From positions 21,048,780-21,112,779 of the forward strand of contig NC_067291.1 in the NCBI RefSeq assembly GCF_020740795.1: a stretch of DNA of 64,000 nucleotides, read 5' to 3'. The translations under genes were made by a program, and so were the position numbers. Positions 20,601 to 35,600 of the stretch are shown here, one piece after another (position 1 is the stretch's first letter; the number at the start of each line of letters is the position of its first letter). The notes below the pieces were generated by a model that had not been told where the DNA came from, searched no databases, and saw nothing but the letters and a program-made list of their open reading frames with translations. This stretch comes from Apus apus (Eukaryota > Chordata > Aves > Apodiformes > Apodidae).

Positions 20601-23600
20601 GTACACAAAGTGCTTACTGGTGGTGGGTTTTGGCAGAGCCAGAGAAGCTTGTTTTCATCTAAAGCCTGGGGGGTGAGGGCCATATGGTTCTTCCTTGCAG
20701 TCCTTAATTTGGAGCTAATGTTGATAGCTTCATTCTGAACATCTTTTTAAAATTGTATCTAAATATTTTGAGTCTGCCTTCCCGCTGACAGCCCCCCATG
20801 TAAAGACATCTCCACTGTACTGAATTTCAGCAAATTACTTCAGCCTGTTCTTTCCTATTTCCTTAGACCAATTCTAAGCCTTTCCTTGCACTTGTTTGTG
20901 TTCTGACCCTGTGGAGTAGATAAATTATGTACCCTGCACAAGATGCATCACTGCTTGGTAGCAGCCTGTGCTCTCAGCTACTTTAGCTCCCAGAAACATT
21001 CTCTGCTCTGCTCTGATGAGAAAACCTCAAGCTGTCTCAACATATTTTGTTTCTAATCTTTCAGTCATTAGTGCCCTTTGATCCCACTAAATTATTTGGC
21101 TGGCAGTCAACAAATACTCTGGCTCTATCAGGTATGTTACTTTCAAGTTTTAGATGCTTTTTTTAGCCTCAGCACCCGGGATAAAACACCTTCCAGGGCA
21201 ACCGTTTGGCTGATAAACTTACTCAAAAGGCCATTTCTTTTCCAAAAAAGCCAGTGTAATTTACTAAAATTTTGCTGTGAAATTAAATCCTAGATAAGTT
21301 ACCTTTTCCATTAACATCTTCACAGACAGAATTCTTTCTAAATGTCTTACGAGGTACAAAAGCAGTGGTTTTTTTCAACCAAGTTGAGGGCCTAGAAGTG
21401 ATGCAGAGGTTCTGACTTAGTGAGAACCGGATCCCTGTGGGGTTTGGGTGTGCTGAGATTTGAATGGGAACAAGAGGAGAGGTGTTAGATTGTCATCTCG
21501 TGCTTCCTAGCTGAAATCTGTCTTCTGTGTTTAATTCGGCTGTTTATCAGCTGATAAAAATGATTATGCTCCTTCTAGATGCATCAAGTGACTTCCCCCA
21601 CTTCTCATCCCCTGACCTGGTGAACAAATACGCAGTCACGGAGCGGCTGGACTTCCTGTACTACCTGCACCACGGACGCCCCTCGTTTGCTTTTGGTACA
21701 TTCTTGGTCCAGCAGTTACTGAAGAGCAAATCCCCCAAACAGCTGTAAGTCTTCTCAGAAATGACAGTCCAGCCATTCTTTTGAAGCTGCAGTGTAGCAC
21801 GTGGTGTAACGTTCATCCCCCCAGCAGCAAACCAGGGGTGTGCACCGCAGCACTTCTGGGTGTCTTAGGAGTCTGTTCAGTCCAGCATCGAGGGGGATGG
21901 AATTGAAATCTCACCTAAAAGGTGGTCAGCTTTATTTTGAATGACCTACAAAATTCTGCACAGTTTGAGCAAGGAAACGTTCCAGTCACATCAAGCACAA
22001 GTAGGCTTTTCTTCTAGGCACCTGAGCCTCTGGATCTCTTCGTAGAAAAAAAGATGCCCCTTTTCCTTGACTTTTCCTAAGGGTTACAATTCTTTACTTA
22101 ATAAGACAAATCATGTACTGGAGGTTGAAGGAATTAAACTTTCTGGCTGAAGCTTCAAAATCATGTGTTCAAAAGGATTAAACATCTTGCTTGAATTTAT
22201 TAAATTTTACTGTTAAATATATTAAAAATTGGTAGGAGTTACTAGAATCAACAGCTGTGTTTCTAGATTGTGTTGTTTGTGGGTTAGTCACTATTTCATT
22301 CTTTTCATCATTTCTACACAAATCATTTTCTCTTGTGTGAGCACCTAAGGTCTGGGCAAAAAGGAAAACACACCTTAATGCAGACTGAAGTTCTTGGTAG
22401 CTCAAAAGGCAGCCCAGTGTGCATCAGTATTTCAGTGACCACTCTGGAAAGATTTCAGATGCCAAATGATCCAGCTGCTGCAGGAGCCTTCAGGGCACCT
22501 TCTCTTGCTCAGTGCAATCTGCAGTGGGACTTTTTGCAGTAAAACTGCTGGCAGGAGTTTTTTATTAATTATAATATCAAATGCATTTGCTTTAGTTTGT
22601 GTTAAAGTTTATTAAATTGCAAACTGTGCTTATCCTGTGTGAGGCTTTCTACTCATACCAATGTTTTTATCAATGTGAAACTTCTGGTTTGTAAATCTCT
22701 TTCATGCTAATAAAGTCTGTGGGTTTAGAAACCTTGTAGGTCCTTGTTTATGTGGGGAATATGAGCGTTTGAAAAGCCCTGTGTGTTCACTGCTGTTCTT
22801 TCTGTTCCAGGATCCAGCAGGCAGGCAGGGAAGCCTACGTGTTGGCTCTGTCCTCCTTCGCAGCGCGCGCGGTGGGCGCAGCCTGTGTCTGCTTCCTGGA
22901 GCTGCTGGGTCTGGACAGCCTCAAACTCAGAGTAGATATCAAAGTTGCAAACATCATTTTCAGTTACAGAACCAGAAGGGAAGAATCTCAGCACAATCAA
23001 ATACGAGAATCTTTGGGTAAGGGTGTCTTCTGTTTGTGTTACAATAGGCTACTGTGTGTTTACTTTGAAAAGGAGCAGGGGTGGATTGAAAGCTGGTGCC
23101 TGGCTTCTCAGGAAGGCAGTAGGAGCCTCCTCTCTTTGCAGAGCTAAGAATTTTGCTCTTTTTTTCCTGCTTCTTACTAATTTTGAAGGTGCATTTTCAA
23201 TCTGGTGTGCCAAATAAGGCAGGAGGTCTGTAGTGTGACCTGCAGCCTGAGTCACAGGAGTATCTCATGGGCTCTGTCACAGAGCTGCCCAGGGCTTACT
23301 GCCCTTAACATACAGAAAAGGTTCAGCCTAATGTTGGAATAATATAGCTGGGGGATTCAAAAAAGGGACATCACCACATCTGTTTTCTCTTTCATACTGG
23401 AAACCTGCCTTACAGCTGCAGTGAAATCAGATGTTCAAAGCTGTAAGGAAATTACATTTATCCTAGGAATAACTTTAGAAAGTTGAATTTCTAACTGTAG
23501 GTCCACAGGTGCCTTTTTGTCCTGGCTAGGAAGCTACTGGTACTTTGAAAATATTGCCCTTACTCTAATCCTAAATAGCATCTCAGAAATAGTAATACCT

Positions 23601-26600
23601 TCTTTTAAACAGTTGACAAATTAACAAAATTGGCTGATGGTGAAAAAGCAGCAGCAGCAGAAATTCTTACCTCTCTAGAAGAAGCCTTTTGGGATGGAGT
23701 TGAGCATCAAGGAATAAAGAAGTGAGTAAAACATGATTTAAAGGAGGATGCTGGCAGATTGAGCACCGAATTCTATCATCTGTGTATTCAGATAATATTA
23801 AAAGGATCCATGTGCAGTAAACTGAGCAACAGTATTTGAAGTTAAAATCTAGTGTTTGGTGTTTTGAATAGCAGAGGTAAATGATGCACAGTGATAAGAG
23901 TAAGGAAGTGCAGCCTGCCATGTTAGACTGGCTGTTCCTCAGAGTTCTTGAAGCCCACTTAGAAGTGAAGGTGGTTGACTCCTTGTCCAAGTCTGCATTT
24001 CAAGACTGGGGTGGGTGGGATGGTCCCCAGGGTGCAGGGTGGCACCTCCTGCAGAGGAATGGCACTGCCACTGCAGGCAGTGGGTCTCGGGGCACAGGGT
24101 GAGTTTCTGCAGTGTTACCATGAGGTATGGATACCAGTTTATTACAGCTGAAGCTCTCTAACCACCCTGCAGGACATCCAGTGACTGCAGAAGACAGTGG
24201 TCTTTGGTAATGCAGTTCTGTAAACTTCATAATATCAGACTGAGCACCTCTTACCTAAGGGAATGTGCCAAATCCAATGACTGGCTGCAGTTCATCATCC
24301 AAACCCAGCTACACAGCTTCCAGCCAGATGAGGTAAGCTGTCTGTGGATGTGAGAGCTTCAATATTTTCTTAGAATAACTCACACCTCTACAGAGCATTT
24401 TTTTTCCTTTCTGGTTCTCCAAAACGTTCTTAAAAATGAAATCTGAAGGGTGTTTTATTACTCTTCTGTGATTTTTTTTTTTTGTGCTTCAGTCCTTCTT
24501 CCTGCTGGTTCTCTTTGGATCTCACACTATGCACAGATGCTGCTGGTTCTGTTTCCCTAGGTCATGTCTATCCTTCAGGATTTCACTCCTGTTTTACAAG
24601 ATCACTTGATGCTGGCGTTGGAGAAGTTGCCATGTTTCTGTCCTGGTGCAGAGGGTCCTGCCAGCAGTGCTGCCAGCGTGGCCAGTAGCAGATCCACAGG
24701 CAGTCTCTTTCAAATCCTTCTGCAGTGTCAGGGGAACCCCAGCCCTTCATCTTACCTGTTGACTGAAGGTCTGAGAGAGCATGCACCCATCCTGAGTGTT
24801 TTAGCAGCATGTTTCCAAGTGAGTATTGATGAAGTCACTTATCTTTTGGAGGAATAAGTAACCAAAAAGTGAGGGTTGTGCACAGTAAATGCTTAGGTTG
24901 CATTTGTCACATTTTCTTTTCAGTTTTTTTAGTAACTGAAGAGTATGACACATTTGGCCAAATGATACATAATAAGGTGATGTTTCTCTCTGGTTATTAT
25001 AAAACCATAATTTTTGTCATTTGACAGGATGCAAACATAATTTGTTGTCTCTGTGTTTGGATTATTACTACTGTGGATGAAGTTACCAGAGCTGAAGCAA
25101 CAAACCATATTCAAAGCTCAGCAGAAAATCACAAATGGGATCTTCATGACCTGTCAGTTCTCTGGAAAGTCTTTTTAAGAAAGCAGAAGAGTAAAACACT
25201 TCTAAATGGCTTCCAGCTTTTCTTAAAGGTAAGATGATCTTGCTATTTGTGGCCTAGGTAACCTGGGTGTAATCCACTGAAAATCCTGGGCAAGGCAGAA
25301 GACCTTTGGGTGGAACTTCTTCCAGCTATTACAAATTTGCAGATCATGTATGAACCTTGCATGCAGTTTTAATACATGAGAACTGTATTGTTCTGGTACA
25401 AATTCTACATTCATTGGGATACCTCTAGGAAAGAATTATAACCTGGTTTTGTGTCTTAAAGGATTCCCCTTTGCTGTATATACTGGAGATGTATGAACTC
25501 TGTATGAACTGCAAAAATTACAATGAAGCTAAAACAAAACTGGACAAGTTTCAGGACAGTCTGACAAAAGTAAGCAAATTCATTTTCTCTAGATGTCTTT
25601 GCCTGGGCACTCAGGTGAATGTCTGGGATAGGCACCTGATGTGATACATGAAAATAATGAGAAAAGATACACCTGGAATGATCTAGGAGCTGATTTTTGA
25701 AGCAGGAGGTTTCAGCAGATTCTGTTTATTGCTGGCAGTTGCTTAGACTTTTCTTCCATTTCCAGTTCATTTCCCACCAAAATGCAGAGTATATTTGTAA
25801 AAACCCCAGAAATCCAGCATTGAAAAATCTTTATTTCCACAGCTTAAAATGGAAGATGAACCAGCAGCTTCAGATGTTCCTGTGCCATGGTTGGAATCCC
25901 AGGCTTTGTTTGTCCTTGAGTTGATGCTGCAGCAATGTGGGACTGACTACGAATTAGGAAAGCTCCTGCAGCTCTTTGCTGCAGCAGAGACTCTGCTACT
26001 GGATGGTAAACACGGCTTCCTCTGCTGCCTGGGGTCACTGCTTTCATCCAGGGACCACGTACAGTGGTTTTGGGCTGACTGAAAATGTTTCTTTTCGAGT
26101 ATTCACAGTGTTTAATTTCTGTGTAGGAATTTAGATAAGCAGGGCAGGTGCTGAGGGTGGGTGGCAGTGGTGAAAACATCCCTGTGTGTGTAAGTCTGTT
26201 GGGCAGGGTGATTGTGTGCAGGTGTTGCTGAGGAGTGCACAGGTTATCCACAGAAGTGTTCAACCTGTGGATCCAGACCTTATTTTCAGTCCCATGAAAC
26301 TTTTGGAATGTTACATCTGTGCTCCCTCTCTGGTAGGGCTGCGTGCTGGAAGCAGCAGCAGAATTCCCTTGGGTTTGAAAACCAGCTGCCTCTTCTTGTT
26401 CATACTCTTCTCACAGGCCCTTATGTGAAGAAACTCTGTGCCCTGAGCGAGAGCCTGAAGGATTCCTCCATAGCAATCAGCCGCTCCATCCTAACCAGTC
26501 ACAGTGTGGAGACATTCCAGGGGGAGTGCAGATCCATCCTGGAGCAGCTGCAAGAGAAGGGAATGTTCTCCCTGGCTCGGGATGTGGCAGCACTAGCTGA

Positions 26601-29600
26601 ACTGCCCGTGGACAACGTAGTTACCCAAGAGGTAAATATTAAATTATGGTTTTCACCTCTAGATCCTCCCCTTACTGGCACCATTCAGAATGTTAATTCT
26701 CAGTCTTCCTGAAACACTTTTTTTTCTTCAAGTCACTTTTTATTTTAAGTCCAAGTGCACCAAAGAAATAGAGCATAAGTGCTGAGCTGGGAAGGATGGT
26801 GTAGCTTTCCTTATTCCCTTGCTATTTTTCTTGCTATGCAATCAGTTTTATTTGGTGAGAAAAACAGCTGGGTTTGTTGCATGTTGGGACACTTACTCTA
26901 AATTCAGTTTTTCCATATTCTGGCCATCCAGTGGGATTTTTCTTTTTTTGGAAGGATAGTTGTTTAAAACCTCTGTGAATTTTGCAGGTGCTGAGAGATC
27001 TGCATCGTTTGAGAGACAATGGACAGTGGCACCAGAAGCAGACACGGGTTGAGTTCTGGAAGAAATGCCATGACAGCTTCGTGAAAAATGCCATCTCCAG
27101 CAAAGCTGCGTCTGATTTTTTTTATAACCAGGCAAACTCAGTGTTTGAGTCTCCAGCTCACGAGAAGATAAACAGCATTATGGAGAGACATCTGTTGCTC
27201 ACCCTGGCTGGCCACTGGCTGGCCAAGAGTGCTGGGGTGTCACCACAGAGCTTGGAAGAGCTGGAGCAGCAGATCTGGGGTTGCCGCATCGCACGACAGA
27301 CGCTCTCCACGGATGAGGGGTCCGGCAGGTCCGGGTCTTTCTCTCATGTTGCAGTCAACAGGGATCTTACCTTTGATAACCTAGCTAAGGAGTTTTCTTT
27401 TGCAAAGCTACCTGCTCTGAACACACCCAAGTACTTAAAACCAGAGGGTCTTGCATTCAGAGAGTCCCAGCAGACCTTGACTCCTGAGGAGGAGGAAGCC
27501 CTCAAGTTCCTGATTGGGTGCCTTCTGGATGAAGGCAGCGTGCATGAGGCCAGCCGTGTGTGCCAGTACTTCCATGTCTACAGCAGAGATGTCTCCCTGG
27601 TGTTGCACTGCAGAGCTCTGGCCTCGGGGGAGGCTGCTCCTGACAGGCTGCCCCCAGACATCCAGGCCCTCCTTGCAGCAGGAGCGAAGGCGTCCGCAGG
27701 CGGCTCCGCTCAGCCCGGTGGGATCCCGGGCAGTAAGTACCACCAACAAGCACCACTGCTGAGGATCTGCCTCTTTTCTTACAGTCTGCAATTGTGCAGG
27801 AAATAAGCTCTTCCTGACACTGGGTTCTCTCCTTGGTTCCTAGATCCTCTAGTGAAAGGCATATGAAGCCTTGTAACACCCCTGGCTGGTGGGTGCCCCA
27901 GGCAGGGTGTTTCTGCACACGGCTTCTGTGGTCCCTTAACCTTTCATTTCTCATAGCTCAGAGTTCTGTCCCAGTAAAGCAGCACTGAGCTTCATCTGTG
28001 TTCCTGCTGCTGAGGCACCCACTCTAGGAAATCTTGAGTCTGTTTCTGGAGCTGAAATGTAGAAATGCTTTCATTAATATATTTCTCTGAATTCTTTGTA
28101 CATTAGAAAGGGTTTAGTGTTTCTTACTATTAGCAAGGCTAAGGCTGATAATGTTTATATATAAAGAACTCTGTGCATTTATGAAGCCTGGATGAGAAAG
28201 CTGTCAGCTGGAACATTACTGTCTGATATTAACTTGTATAGAGCTTTAATAGGAATAGAAGGGAATACTTGGAGCCTGTGCCACCAGGAGTGCTGAACCC
28301 TTGCTCTCCCTTATGCTTAGGGATTGTACATCTGAGATGTTATTGTGGGTCTTTTGGCTCATTTGTGTTTTGTCATATTGTCATATATTGAGGATCATTC
28401 TGTCATATCCTAAAACTTTAAAAAAAAAAAAAAATCACAGTTATCAAAATTAAGTTTTCAAAGTCTGAGAAAGGATGATGTGTTTGCCACAGATCTCTGG
28501 CTTCTTGCTCCAAGCACAAGGCTTGTTGGGATTATCTGTCTGTATGGGAAAGGAATTGATAGTATTTTTGTTTCCAGCATCAAGCTTAGAAGACTGGACA
28601 CACCTCGTGGCTCCATCTCTAGATGATCAGGTGGTCGCCAGTCTCAAGGCTCTCACAGATGAGTGTGTCCATGGAAGAAACTACTGCAGACAGGTTCTCT
28701 CTTTATATGAACTTTCTAAGGTATGTGTTTAGTAACATTATTAAAGGAGCCAGTGGTTTGTGTTGAGCTGTGCTGTGGGAGTTTGGGGAGGGGAGGCTTG
28801 AAGAGTGGTGACAGTCCTCATCAGGTGCCTGAAACAAGCTTCAGAGGGTGAAATTACCAAGTCTTTGTGTGGAAAAATGGCCAGATGCTTCTTAGGCATG
28901 AAGTGTTGAAATGAACTCAGCTCCCAGACTCCCCAGCTCCCTGCCTCTGACTCCACTAAGCCACATTTCAGCCTGTGTCTCTTTGATCTGCCTTTTTTAT
29001 CATCTTTCAGGCATATGTTGTCCATCCAGCACTTTGCTTCAGGCCTTTGTTGTGGGTTGCCTTCATAATCACACCCACCCAGAGGCAGAGAGAGCAGCCC
29101 TAGAAGTGTTGGCTTGGGCTCTGCAGCTCTTCCCCCAGGGGCTGCTCAGAGGATGGCTGGTGGTTTGACCCAGACACTCAGGGGAGCAGCAGCCAGTGTG
29201 GTTTGCTGCCTGTCTGCTCCTGGACCTTGATCAGCAGCAGCCCACCTCTGCCTCTTCTCCCCAGGGTACTGCTGAGCACTCCTTCAGGGCACAGAACCCC
29301 TCTCCATGGTATTTGGTCCATATTTTTGGAATGTAGCCTTAGTTGTTTTTTTTCCTGAATAAGAACAGCAGTGTGTGTGCTGAAAGGATGAGTATCATTT
29401 TTATCACAGAGGTTCTTAGGTTTCCCTACAGAACTGATCATGCCTCAGATATTCAGTGAGTGCTGCAGGTCTGAGCAGTCCTGCTCCCTTTCTACCATCC
29501 CTGCCCCTCTTGCCTGAAGCTGGCTGGCCATGCTTTGAACTGGGAGTGGATCGTTGTGTTTAGCTTGTAAGGTTGGAATATGTTACAGCAGAGTGTGTGC

Positions 29601-32600
29601 AGAGCCTTCCCAGCTCCTCTTCAAACCTAGCAAATGTAAAAACTTGTACAGCTCCTTCCCTGAGAGTCTGTGGCACCTGGACAAGGGGAAGCTGCTGTGC
29701 TAAAGCCGTGCTGTGTTTGGGAGGAAGTGCTCCTGTCTGTCTTCTGGGCATTTGAAGAGTTAAGGTTTATATTTGGCTCAGGAAAGCATCTCTGCCCTTG
29801 GTGACAGCTCTGAGTGTTAAACTTGAAATCCAAAGTACTTAGATGCCACCCTGCTCTGGGAACATGGACACTGGGCAGACACAGGGCAAGGCGTTGGTAG
29901 CAGGTGGGAGGACGGGTTTGGGTGCTTGGAACTGAGCGTTGTCTGCTGCCCCAGCGCTGCCTCCTGCATCACTGCCCCTGGTCAGAAGATGCACTGCAGG
30001 TCAGGGAGTGCTCTGGGCTGGAATTCCTGCTGTGTAGAACCTTCCAGGTGTGTGTTTCTAGGAACTGAACTGCTCCTACAGTGAGATGTCAGCCCAGCAC
30101 CCGGAGCGAGTCCTCCGGGCGATCCTGACGTCCCAGCAGCCGGAGCGATGCAGGAAGGCTCAGGCCTTCATCAGCACACAGGGGCTGCAGCCTGGGGCTG
30201 TGGCAGAGCTGGTGGCTGAGGAGATCCTGCAGGAGCTGCTGGCATCTTCAGAAGGGAAAGGTAGGAGAAAAGATTGCTCCCATATTTTAGTGGTGTTGGT
30301 TTGCAAGGCTGGTCTTTTGGGTATCTGAAAACCAGTCCTTGCTCTTGAGATATTTACTGCTATAGCTGGCAGTGTTTGGGCAGCTCTGGTGTCACATCTG
30401 TAACCTTTGTGTAAGGTGTGGGGTTACAGTAGTTAAGGTGTTATTTTTTATGTATGTCAATTTAATGTGTTCTTTTAAAAAGGGTTGTTTGGGGTTTTAA
30501 ATCATGATCTTTGCAGCCCCACATCACCTGACTTGGAGAGACTCGTGTTCATTTCTCGTGAAGAGCGTGGCCAAAAGATACTCCTTTTGTTTGTTCTAAT
30601 TTTGTGAAATGAGGGATGTTCCTCAAAACAGCAGGAATTTAGCTGAGGGATTTTTCCACTTGAGTCACTTCTACTTTGCTGCAACATTAACAAATTTCCA
30701 CAAGAAACAATGAGGCATCAGCTGGAGATTTGAGTTGAGGTGGGTTCTCCTGCTCTGGTGCACTCTGCTGCCCCTCACTTGCTGCTCCCCTTGTATCTGG
30801 GCACTTGGTTGTCTCAGGTGCTTTGGTGACCATCCTTCTGAGGGGTCAGCTTAATAACCAGCAGAGTACAAATCCAGAGAGTTTTCTGTTGAGCTCATGA
30901 GTTGAACTTGCTCACAGAAGAGCACAAACCAGAGCCCCTGCAGGGGATGGGTTAGAGTTGTGTAAAGAAGAGGAAAATGTTATTTTCTGCAGCAGCCTGC
31001 TGGATTCGGGAACCTGCAGGTGTAATTACAGTAGCAATGTAGCTGTTCAGTAGGATTCCATTGGATTGAACTGGAAAGAAGTAGTATCTGATTCTAAAGT
31101 TTAAGCAGCAAGATCAAAAGTGCCTTTGGAATTGTAATTCCAAGTTCTGGGTCAGTCTGGGTGAAGTTGTATTGGTTGGTTTGGGTTTTTTTTCTGTTAA
31201 GGCAGCTGATCTCTCCTGAGCAGTCAGCACTTGGGACATGACTCTCTCTCTCTGTGGACACAGGACAGAAACATGTTTTGAACCCTGCAGCTGAGAGCCA
31301 GGTGTTCCTGCAGCTTGCTAAGCTGTGCCAGGATCCTACACTGGTTGGGATGAAGTTACTGGATAAAATTGCCTCTGTACCACGTGGGGAGCTGGCCTGC
31401 AGTAAGTAACTGGCAAGTAACACTTGGGGTAACCAGTGCATTGCTAACCACAGCATCACTGCCTTTAACATTCCATCTCAAGGAATAAAACTTGCCCCTT
31501 ATTTTGTCTGGTTAAGTAACTTAAGGGTGGATATTAGTATTTTCATGTGTGGCTGACTAAAATAAGGAAAAGACTGAGGAAGCAGCATTGGGAATTTTCA
31601 AATTGTGCTGGAAAACTTTACCTCTCTTTGAGTAGAGCTCTGCTAGAGTTCCTTTTTACAAGTAGAGGTATCATTGGTTTGTTTCAAAATAAGTTGTATA
31701 GGTTTATGATGGTAACTGTTCTTCTCAAAACCTGTATTTTATCTGCATTGTGTGCCAGCCCCTGCAGTGACCCTGCTGTTCTGAAGGGAACCGTGTGGTG
31801 CTGAGCACGAGGGCTGGGGCTGCCCCATGTCCTGGTTGCTTTCCAGTGTTAGGTCAGGCCTTCCTCAGAGTGTGGAACCCTCCCAGGTGTGCTGCTCTAA
31901 CTCAGCTGTTTAGCCTGTGGAATTGCTGAATGATTTTTCAAACCCAGATGCAAATGTTGTGGCTTCCTTTTCCTTGTGCAGAGCTGGTTGGTAATGGGGG
32001 GAGCTGGTGCATCATAGATGTTTGTCAGGCATCTTTTGGTGGAGCAGGCTTCAAGTTTTCTGTGTAGTATAAAATGTTTTAGAAAATGATCCAAAAAACA
32101 CAGCCTTTCCTACAGGCTGGGAAGCCAGACTGAGTGCAGACTGTTCAGAAGCTGTTCCTTCTGGAAACTGACCAGGTCTGAACCAGAACAGCTCAGCTTC
32201 CTGATCCATTCTGCTGCTTGGAACTGGAAAGGTGGTGTCCCCTCTGCAGAGATGGCATCACAGCTGCAGAGGCACAACAGCTTCTTCAGCTTAGTGACTG
32301 AAATTACCAACTTCTTCTGTTCTTCAGTTACAGAACTGCTGATCTTGGCCCATAGTTGCTTTACTCTGACTTGCCACATGGAAGGGATCACGAGAGTCCT
32401 GCAGGCAGCACGGCTCCTCACGGATCAACACTTGGCACCTAATGAAGAGTATGGGCTTGTGGTAAGTGCCTTCAGTGCCCCCTGTGTTTGCCCAGGTGCT
32501 GGATGAAGGTTTCCATGTAACTCTGGTGCAGGGGGAGCAGGAAGGGATGGCCTGGAGAACATACCATCTTTCACCTCAGGTTGGCTGGTCTTGCCCTGCC

Positions 32601-35600
32601 TGTCCCTAGAAGCTGAGGGTGGGTGTTTGGTCTGATGTGTGCAGATGGTGATTTGTCTGTCACAGAAGCTTTTAGAAGACTTTTCTGGAAAAACAGGGGT
32701 GGGGACAGTGGAATGGTGAGGTGATGACCGTGTAGTCAGAGTGGGAACACCCAAGTAATTCTGGTGCAATGTGATGATCAGGCATCCTCAAGTTCTTGGA
32801 AGGACTCCTGGAGGCTGAAGCATGTCCAGTATAACGGTGCCATTGCTGAAGGGTTCACTGCCTGTTTTTATTTGGTACAATTATGTCCTTGCACCTCATG
32901 GTAAAAAAGATGCAGTTATTTCAAAGTCCCCCCTGTGGGTGTGAGGGAAGAGCTGCCTGCTGCAGCCCCGGGCTGGGGCTGGCTCAGCACCACAGCCTCT
33001 GCAGCCCAGGCAGGATTGCTCTGCTCTCCTGGGAGCTGCACATTTCCATGGGTATTTCCGCAGGTTCGTCTCCTCACTGGGATTGGCAGATACAATGAGA
33101 TGACCTACATCTTCGAGCTGCTGCACCAGAAACACTACTTTGAGGTGCTCATGAGAAAGAAATTAGACCCAGTAAGTGAAGGGGAAGAAAGGGGAGAAAA
33201 CTTCCAGAGAGCCGTGTGGCTACGTGAGAAACTGCTGTTTACACAACCAGGTGGAATTATCTGGGGATTTTAATTCCTGGAGTGCAGGAAGTGTTATTCA
33301 GGCTTCATAGTAGTACATTAATTCTGAGTTTAGTTTAATAAGTTTGTTCTAATTAGCCCAGTGCTGCAACAAGAGCAGCATTGAAACTTCCAGCTTTGGA
33401 GTATCGTTTGGGAGTTTCCATGTCTTGCTTTGCTTTTACTTCCAGTTAACATTTCAAGGGTTTTTAAAATAATAAGTATTTCTAGTTTGTAACATCAATG
33501 AAGTCATAAACAAATGTCAGTTTTGATGTTTGTCTGTGCATCAGTCAGTGCAGAGGGGCTGGGTTTTCTTACCTGCCGCAGGGTCGTCAAGGCAAGTGTA
33601 AAACGGAGAAACCTCCAAGAGGGGAACGGTCACTTTTTTGGGGTGGTTGTAGAAGAGGTTTGCTTGTGGGTAGCAAAGTGTGCATGACCAGAAAAGCTGC
33701 TCAGCTGCTGAAGTGCTGCCCCTTTGCCTGCCCAGAGCGGGACGCTGAAGACGGCCCTGCTGGACTATACCCAGCGGTGCCGCCCCGGGGACAGCGAGAA
33801 GCACAACATGATCGCCCTCTGCTTCAGCATGTGCAGGGAGATCGGGGAGAACCACCAGGCTGCTGCCTGCACCCAGCTGAAACTCATCGAGAGCCAGCCC
33901 TGGGGTGAGTCAGACTGCAGCCCCAGGAGGGCATGTCTCTTTGGGAGGAAGCAACATAACTGTGGCTCTGGTTGCCTGTGTTGTGCTGATAACACCCGCT
34001 GAACCTCCACTGCCTGGAAGGAGGGTCCTGTGGGCTGGGCTTGGGGTGTTCTTGTGCTTGACATTTCATCTGGCTGCTCTGGTGGTTTCCAGAGTTGATT
34101 CTGGGGTTTTGTGGCCATGTCCTGCAATCCTGTGCGTGGGAGGAGGGAAGCACACGTGTGCCTTCCTCACTTTAATAGGATGTGACACTGTGGGATTTTA
34201 TATGAAGTGCTGGGGTTTACGCTGGTGCAGGGTAGGTTGTTAAGATCCAGACTTGGTGAGTTCTGTCCAGCTGGGAAGATGCTGTGAAGCACACAGAGCA
34301 GTGGCCAATACTGCAACACCAGCTTTGCCAAATGGTTTTCTGAATGTGTCTTGCACTAGTTAGTGCTTCTGTCTGCCACAAATGCCTGATGTGGATTTCT
34401 TTTCAGTCCTCCTGTCACTTGACTAGGTTCCAGCAATAGCTTTGGTCCATAACACAACAGGCATCCCTGTTTCTTTGCCCTTTTTCAGAGCTTTTTTTTA
34501 ATACAAAGAGTCTTTTGCTGCTTTCTGAAACAATAGTAGGGACAGACTTGACTTTCCAACAGCTATTTTTGTAACTTTGTCACCATTATAAATAATTTTC
34601 CATTTTTCCCCCCATTTCAGAGGAGTCTCTTCAGGATGTTGCAAATTTGAAGAAGCTGCTGATGAAAGCTCTGACTCTCTTCATTGATGCTGCAGAAAGT
34701 TACTCCAAGGTAAATTGAGAGGGAATTGGAGGAGTTCTGCCCAGCACGTAGAGTGAGCCCAACTGGCAGCACAACAAAGCTGCTGTAGGGAAGGGGGGTG
34801 GAATCCTGTCCCAGTGGACCAGGAGCAGAGGAATCTGCAGCTCTGTCAGCTCAGCAGTGTCACAGGGCTGGGCCCAAGAGCAGAGCACTGCTCCCTGACC
34901 AGGCCTTGACACCTGGGGCTACACTGGAGCTTCCCAGCTTCAGTGACCAGGAGCTGAACCAGCAAGAACAGCACAGGATAAAGAGTGTTTGAAACCTGGT
35001 GTGACTGGTGAAGGCAGGAGTTGTGCCGAGTGAAGCTCCTGGTGTCTGACCAAGGATGAAGCTGCAGAGATCCAACAGATGGAATACAGGGCTGCTCTCA
35101 GAACACTCGTGGCTTGCCTCAAGGACCTGCCTCTGTGCTTCTCCCCAGGACTCGTGCGTGCGGCAGTCCCTGCGCTGCCGGCGCCTGACGCGGCTGCTGA
35201 CGCTGCAGCTGCACTTCCTGAGCACGGGGCAGCGCACGCGGCTCATCAACCTGAGCCGCCAGAGCCTGATGGGCTCCATCCTGGCCTTGCCTCGCTTCTA
35301 CCAGGTGAGCTCACCTGCCTCCCTGCTGCTGCTTCTGAGGAGGCTTGTGTCAAACAACAGGTGCTGAAGCACCAACCCCTATGAGTACAGTGCCCAGCTC
35401 CTCTACGGCCACCAGCCCCTGCTGGGACCTTGGTGAGCCAGGGGCTCTCGTGCTGGTCTCCACCAGAGCCCTGAGAGCTCATCTCAGTTGGCATCCATAG
35501 TTTTGTAAACTTGGAAGTGAGAAAGAAAAGAGCTTTTTAAAAAGGGCAAATCCCCTCTGACAAAAAAAATACTTGGAGTATTTTGTCACGCCTGTGTTTC

